Positions 58,254 through 64,000 of a DNA stretch of 64,000 nt are shown in pieces. The DNA lies in NCBI GenBank assembly GCA_002348385.1, contig DEBD01000028.1:127695-191694 (forward strand). The letters are read 5' to 3'. The position numbers and the translations under genes were made by a program. Source of the DNA: Gammaproteobacteria bacterium UBA2965. GTDB lineage: Bacteria; Pseudomonadota; Gammaproteobacteria; Pseudomonadales; Azotimanducaceae. Under the pieces are notes generated by a model. The model ran no database searches. It was not told where the DNA came from and was given only the letters and a program-made list of their open reading frames with translations. Each line of letters starts with the position of its first letter. Position 1 is the stretch's first letter.

Positions 58254-59330
58254 GTGCGGTTCATTCGTAAGACGCATTACGCTCAAGACATCAATCTGTT
58301 CCGGCATCGCGGCGACGTGTTCTGGTACGGCCTGCTGGTGGCGCTATTGCTGGTGGCGCCGGCCGGGCTCGACCGGTTCTATCTTGGTGAGTTCGCCCAG
58401 GTGTTCATCTACGCCATCGCTGGTATCGGCCTCATGCTGCTGGTCGGATTCACCGGGCTTGTCAGCCTGGGGCATGCGGCGTTTCTTGCCGTGGGGGCGT
58501 ACACACATGCCTATCTGATGAATCTGGGCGTGCCGCTGCCCGTCGCCCTTGCGTGCGCTACCGTGTTTTCGGCCGTAATCGGCGGTCTGGTGGGCATCCC
58601 CGCTTTGCGAATGACGGGCATCTATCTGGCGGTGGCCACGTTGGCGTTCGCGGTGATCGTCGAGCAGGTGTTGACGCACTGGGTGTCGGTGACCGGAGGG
58701 TTTCGCGGCATGGCCGTGGCCCGGGCCGAGTTGTTCGGCATGGACCTGGGGCGGCCTGCGCCTTTCTACTACCTGTGCCTGCTGGTGCTCATTGGGTGCA
58801 TGTTTGCTGCCATGAATCTGCTGCGCTCACCGACCGGGCGGGCCATGGTGGCGGTACGCGACTCGGAAACCTCCGCTCAGAGCATGGGCATTCACATCAA
58901 TCGCACCAAGGGGCTGGCATTTGCCGTCTCGGCGGCGTTTACCGGATTGGCCGGCGGGTTGTTCGCGCACCGTATTGGCTACTTGGCGCCGGATGCATTC
59001 ACGTTGCTCACCTCCATTCAGCTTCTGCTCATGGTGGTGGTTGGTGGGCTGGGGTCGCTGCACGGGGTGGTGTTCGGCGCCATTTTTATCGGGCTTTTAC
59101 CCCAAGGTATTGCAATCTTCCGGGATGTGGTGCCCCCCGCGGTTGCTCAGCTACCGGGCCTGGAGCCGGGTATCTTTGGCCTGATTCTTATCGGCTTCCT
59201 GATCTACGAACCGCTGGGGATCTATGGGCGCTGGTTGAAGATTCGCCTGTTCTTCGAGGAGTTTCCCCTGTACCGCAAGGCGACCCACAAGCGGCAGAAG
59301 AGCTTCCTAAAAACGGAGCGGCTACGGTGA
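58254..59330 (+). CDS. livM: Branched-chain-type ABC importer permease (LivM-like)
   Basis: A 358-residue permease. GIGLMLLVGFTGLVSLGHAAFLAVGAYTHAYLM, IPALRMTGIYLAVATLAFAVIVEQVLTHWVSVTGGFRG, the coupling loop GRAMVAVRDSETSAQSMGIHINRTKGLAFAVSAAFTGLAGGLFAHRIGYL and LLLMVVVGGLGSLHGVVFGAIFI identify the LivM family. The cytoplasmic C-terminus (RLFFEEFPLYRKATHKRQKSFLKTERLR) is longer and more basic than usual. GTG start 13 bp after livH. Its stop overlaps the ATPase start (GTGA). Confidence 0.94.
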   Translation: MRFIRKTHYAQDINLFRHRGDVFWYGLLVALLLVAPAGLDRFYLGEFAQVFIYAIAGIGLMLLVGFTGLVSLGHAAFLAVGAYTHAYLMNLGVPLPVALACATVFSAVIGGLVGIPALRMTGIYLAVATLAFAVIVEQVLTHWVSVTGGFRGMAVARAELFGMDLGRPAPFYYLCLLVLIGCMFAAMNLLRSPTGRAMVAVRDSETSAQSMGIHINRTKGLAFAVSAAFTGLAGGLFAHRIGYLAPDAFTLLTSIQLLLMVVVGGLGSLHGVVFGAIFIGLLPQGIAIFRDVVPPAVAQLPGLEPGIFGLILIGFLIYEPLGIYGRWLKIRLFFEEFPLYRKATHKRQKSFLKTERLR

Positions 59331-60085
59331 GCCTGTTCGTGGCCGAAGACATCTCCATCAGCTTTGGTGGAATCAAAGCCGTACAGGATGTGAGTTTCAC
59401 CGTGGAAGGCGGCGAGGTGTTCAGCATCGTGGGCCCCAATGGCGCCGGTAAGACCACCATCTTCAACCTGATCAGCCGCATTTACGACGTGGACCAGGGT
59501 ACGCTGACCTTCGACGGCCAGGACATCACCCGGGTGCCTACCTACGTGGTGCCCGAGATGGGCATTGCGCGCACGTTCCAGAATACCGAGCTGTTCGATC
59601 AGGAAACGGTGTTGAAGAACCTGTTGATCGGTTGCCACGTTCACCGACAGAGCAACTTCTTCAGCGATCTGCTGTTTCTCCCTTCGGTGAGGCGTCAGGA
59701 GCTGGCGTTTCGTCAGCGCGTGGAGGACGTTATCGACCTGCTGGATCTGCAGCGCTACCGCGATCAGGTGATTGCCAATCTGCCCTATGGCGTTCGCAAG
59801 ATGGTGGAGGTGGCACGGGCGCTGTGCGTGCAGCCGAAACTGCTGCTGCTCGACGAGCCGTCTTCCGGCCTGAACCCGGAGGAGACGGAGGACCTGTCGT
59901 TCTGGCTGGAAGACATCAACGGGGACCTCGGCATCACCATCGTGATGGTAGAGCACGACATGAATCTGGTGGCCCTGGCTTCCGACCGCGTGATGGCGCT
60001 GGCAGACGGTGCGCTGGTGGCCATCGGCACGCCCAGCGAAGTGCAGAACCACCCCGAAGTGCTGCGGGCGTATCTGGGAGACTAG
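59327..60085 (+). CDS. livG: ABC importer ATPase (LivG-like)
   Basis: A 252-residue ATPase. Walker A GPNGAGKTT near 37-45, Q-loop ARTFQNTELF near 84, a signature YGVRKMVEVARAL in place of LSGGQ as in LivG proteins, Walker B LLLLDEPSSGLNPEE near 165, and the H-loop MVEHDM near 206. LivG-type ATPases pair with LivF to power uptake. It is translationally coupled to livM by a GTGA overlap; the open frame that runs upstream of GTG 59327 is the livM shadow. Confidence 0.95.
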   Translation: MSLFVAEDISISFGGIKAVQDVSFTVEGGEVFSIVGPNGAGKTTIFNLISRIYDVDQGTLTFDGQDITRVPTYVVPEMGIARTFQNTELFDQETVLKNLLIGCHVHRQSNFFSDLLFLPSVRRQELAFRQRVEDVIDLLDLQRYRDQVIANLPYGVRKMVEVARALCVQPKLLLLDEPSSGLNPEETEDLSFWLEDINGDLGITIVMVEHDMNLVALASDRVMALADGALVAIGTPSEVQNHPEVLRAYLGD

Positions 60086-60086
60086 C

Positions 60087-60850
60087 GTGGGGAACCTGTT
60101 GGAACTGCAGAACATCGAGACCTACTACGGCCCCATCATGGCTATTCGGGGCGTCAGCATGGATGTGCCGGAGGGTAAGGTAGTGTCGGTTCTGGGTGCC
60201 AACGGAGCGGGCAAGACCACGGTGCTCAAGACGATTAGCGGCGCCATGGATCCCCAGAAAGGTACGGTCACGTTCAAGGGAGAGCGCATCGATGCGCGTG
60301 ATCCCGACTGGGTGGCGCGTCGGGGTATCGCTCACGTGCCGGAGGGCCGCGAAGTGTTCCCGTTCCTCTCGGTGGAAGACAATCTGCGCATGGGGGCGTT
60401 CTCGCGCCGGGATTCCGAGGTGTCACAAGACATCGAATTGGTTTATGAGTACTTTCCGGTACTCAAGGAATATCGCGGCAATCAGGCCGAGTATCTTTCC
60501 GGCGGGCAACAGCAGATGCTAGCCATCGGCCGCGCGCTGATGCTGCGCCCTGAGCTCATGCTGCTGGACGAGCCGTCGCTGGGCCTGTCGCCGCGCCTGG
60601 TGCACGACATCGCCGAGATCGTGGTGCGGCTGAACCGCGAGCAGTCGGTGACCATGCTGCTGGTGGAGCAGAACGCCAAGATGGCGTTGGACATCGGTGA
60701 CTATGGGTACGTGATGGAGTTGGGCCGCATCGTGATGGAAGACACCTGCGAGCGCCTGCGTGAGGCCACCGACGTGCAGGAGTTCTATCTGGGCATGAAG
60801 GATGAAGGCGTGCGTGGTCGACGGCGCTGGAAGCAGAGGAAGACTTGGCG

Positions 60851-60854
<4 letters not shown>
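60087..60854 (+). CDS. livF: ABC importer ATPase (LivF-like)
   Basis: A 255-residue ATPase. Walker A GANGAGKTT near 37-45, the LivF-type VPEGREVFPFLSVEDNLRMGAF segment, signature YLSGGQQQMLAIGRALM near 140-156, Walker B LMLLDEPSLGLSPR and H-loop LLVEQNA. It starts at GTG 60087, one base after the livG stop. The C-terminus is basic (RGRRRWKQRKTWR), and its TGA stop overlaps the start of the acyl-CoA ligase (ATGA). Confidence 0.95.
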
Positions 60855-62674
<1,820 letters not shown>

Positions 62675-62691
62675 GCATGTTGCGGGAACAC

Positions 62692-63867
62692 ATGATGAAG
62701 CGTTGGTATCTGGTGGCTGCGAGCGTCCTGGCGATTGCCGGTTGCGGTGGGAGCGAGCCTTCGCAAACGGGCGTGAGGGGTGTGAGTGACACCGAGATTG
62801 TTCTGGGTTCTCACACGGACCTATCGGGTCCCGTGGCTATCTGGGGCGTGGGAGGCACCAAAGGTGCGCGCATGCGCTTCGACCAGGCCAACGCGGCGGG
62901 CGGTGTGCATGGGCGTCAGATTCGTTTCATCGTGGAAGACACGTCGTATCAGGTGCCGAATGCCATCCGTGCCGCCAACAAGCTGCTCAATCGAGACAAC
63001 ATCTTCGCTATGGTGCTGAGCGCGGGCACGCCTATGAACAATGCGGTGATCACTCAACAGTTTGAGCTGAACGTGCCTAATCTGTTTCCCATCACCGGCG
63101 CACGTTCCATGGTGGAGCCGTTGCACCCGCTGAAATTCACTCAGCGCGGTATCTACTACGACGAGATACGCACGGCCGTTCGTTACTTTGTTGAAGAGCG
63201 CCAGAAAAGTTCAGTCTGTACTATCTACCAGGACACGGACTACGGCCAGGAAATATTGGAGGCCGTAGAGGATCAGCTTGCCGCCATGAACATGGCGTTG
63301 GTTGAGCGCTCGGCGCACAAACCCACAGAGAGTGAATTCACCGCGGCGGTGCTGCGGCTGAGAAATGCCAACTGCGATCTGGTGCTCATGGGCACGGTGC
63401 ACAAGGACACCATTCTCATTCTTGATGCGGTGCGCAAGATGGGTTGGGAGGGCGCGGCCTGGGTTGGAAACAACGCGGCGTACGCCCAGGTCATCGCCGA
63501 GCAGGATAGCGCTCAGGGCTACTACTGCTTTGTGCATATGGCCAGGCTCTATGAAGACGATGAAAAATCTCCCGAGGTACAGGCCTGGTGGGACGAATAC
63601 GTAGAGCGTTACGGTGACGAACCCGGGGTGGCTGCCATGGAGGGGTATCGTGGCGCCGACCTGGTGGTGCTTGCCCTGCAGCGAGCGGGCCGCGACCTCA
63701 CGGTAGAAGGCCTGATGGCCGCCGTAGAAGGCATCACCGACTACACCGATATCTTCGGCTACAGCGTGTCCTTTGGTCCTGACAAGCACAGTGGTGCTAC
63801 GGCATCCGTGCTCTCTCGGGTGCACAACGGCCGGTGGGTGCCTCAGGCGCAGTCGATCAGCTACTGA
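62692..63867 (+). CDS. Branched-chain-type ABC importer substrate-binding lipoprotein
   Basis: A 391-residue Peripla_BP_6 protein with a lipoprotein signal (MMKRWYLVAASVLAIAGC, lipobox IAGC). Mature landmarks are EIVLGSHTDLSGPVAIWGVGGTKGARMRFDQANAAGGVHGR near 37-75, YQVPNAIRAANKLLNRDNIFAMVLSAGTPMNNAV, YQDTDYGQEI near 180, and GADLVVLALQRAGRDLTVEGLMAAVEG near the end. ATG 62692 is preferred because GGGAA lies just ahead; ATG 62677 adds five residues. It is the last gene of the operon and supplies substrate to the LivHMGF complex. Confidence 0.92.
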   Translation: MMKRWYLVAASVLAIAGCGGSEPSQTGVRGVSDTEIVLGSHTDLSGPVAIWGVGGTKGARMRFDQANAAGGVHGRQIRFIVEDTSYQVPNAIRAANKLLNRDNIFAMVLSAGTPMNNAVITQQFELNVPNLFPITGARSMVEPLHPLKFTQRGIYYDEIRTAVRYFVEERQKSSVCTIYQDTDYGQEILEAVEDQLAAMNMALVERSAHKPTESEFTAAVLRLRNANCDLVLMGTVHKDTILILDAVRKMGWEGAAWVGNNAAYAQVIAEQDSAQGYYCFVHMARLYEDDEKSPEVQAWWDEYVERYGDEPGVAAMEGYRGADLVVLALQRAGRDLTVEGLMAAVEGITDYTDIFGYSVSFGPDKHSGATASVLSRVHNGRWVPQAQSISY

Positions 63868-63873
63868 CCCCGT

Positions 63874-64000
63874 ATAGCTGCCGGCGCCATCGGCGAGATT
63901 CTGGGCGCGGGGGCCGTGCTGATCCCGCTCGGGTACCTGGCGGCGGGGTGTGGCCGACTACGAGTCGCTCAACCCCGACGAGCAGGTTAGCTTCAACGGC
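63874..64000 (+). pseudogene. Degraded fragment of a small membrane-protein family, cut by the window edge
   Basis: One frame from 63874 reads GAIGEILGAGAVLIPLGYLAAG, like the first helix of a common family of short gammaproteobacterial hypothetical proteins that open with an Ile-Gly-Glu-Ile-hydrophobic helix. A different frame (63950-64000, shifted by one) reads VADYESLNPDEQVSFNG, like a later segment of the same family. There is no start codon for the first piece and the intervening residues are absent, so this looks like a gene eroded by deletion and frameshift. The family resemblance is from memory. Confidence 0.4.

Overview
The window looks like ordinary chromosome from an uncultured, GC-rich, probably marine member of the Gammaproteobacteria. 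The evidence is family-level: perfect enterobacterial-type LexA boxes, a RibB fused to a dead GTP-cyclohydrolase-II-like domain, a periplasmic PheC-type dehydratase, a DUF3014 protein and many acyl-CoA genes. I see no IS element, phage, integrase or CRISPR array. Genes are dense, short operons alternate in strand, and many neighbours overlap at stop codons. Identifications come from reading translated sequence and remembered family motifs; no database search was run.

Layout. 1-2.7 kb: end of a membrane protein, a methyltransferase, a D-aminoacylase-type amidohydrolase and tRNA-Arg(TCG). 2.68-2.84 kb: three tandem 56-bp units of paired hairpins. 2.9-7.5 kb: ribB, a convergent zinc-ribbon gene next to a perfect LexA box, a PdxA homologue, a zinc alcohol dehydrogenase and a fumarylacetoacetase-family enzyme. 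7.5-13.9 kb: ABM-domain protein, Yip1-like protein, bactofilin pair, a periplasmic chorismate mutase/cyclohexadienyl dehydratase fusion with a possible Phe leader, a lipoprotein, a phosphotransferase and bcp. 13.9-18 kb: a catabolic-looking operon (thiolase, SDR, Rieske oxygenase, a deleted amidohydrolase, a small protein). 18-33.5 kb: mixed housekeeping and acyl-CoA genes (DUF169, CarS-like, metallophosphoesterase, two crotonases, acyl-CoA dehydrogenase, thioesterase, GtrA, HupE, PPIase, MFS, Nudix, peroxiredoxin, HNH).

33.5-49.4 kb: M20 and M17 peptidases with lipA, an SDR, asnS with a heterodimeric ABC exporter, DUF3014, an acyltransferase, a flavodoxin-like protein, a carboxymuconolactone-decarboxylase-family protein, a CitE-like lyase, a luciferase-like oxidoreductase and a putative small RNA. 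49.4-57.3 kb: a PEP-synthase/rifampin-phosphotransferase-like enzyme with a 91-aa membrane partner, an RND pump with its fusion protein, an overlooked 39-aa ORF with its own terminator, and a second LexA-boxed small gene. 57.4-63.9 kb: a Liv-type ABC importer (two permeases, two ATPases, binding lipoprotein) with an acyl-CoA ligase inside the operon, then a decayed fragment at the edge.

Working together: the Liv importer plus ligase would import a carboxylate and trap it as a CoA thioester; the acyl-CoA dehydrogenase, crotonases, thiolase, SDRs, CitE-like lyase and Rieske oxygenase suit growth on lipids, aromatics or steroid-like compounds. The most unusual signals are small: two identical LexA boxes beside orphan small genes, a GGAAA repeat serving as a Shine-Dalgarno tract, a Phe-codon leader ahead of the phenylalanine-pathway fusion, an orphan promoter-terminator unit, and genes with internal deletions.
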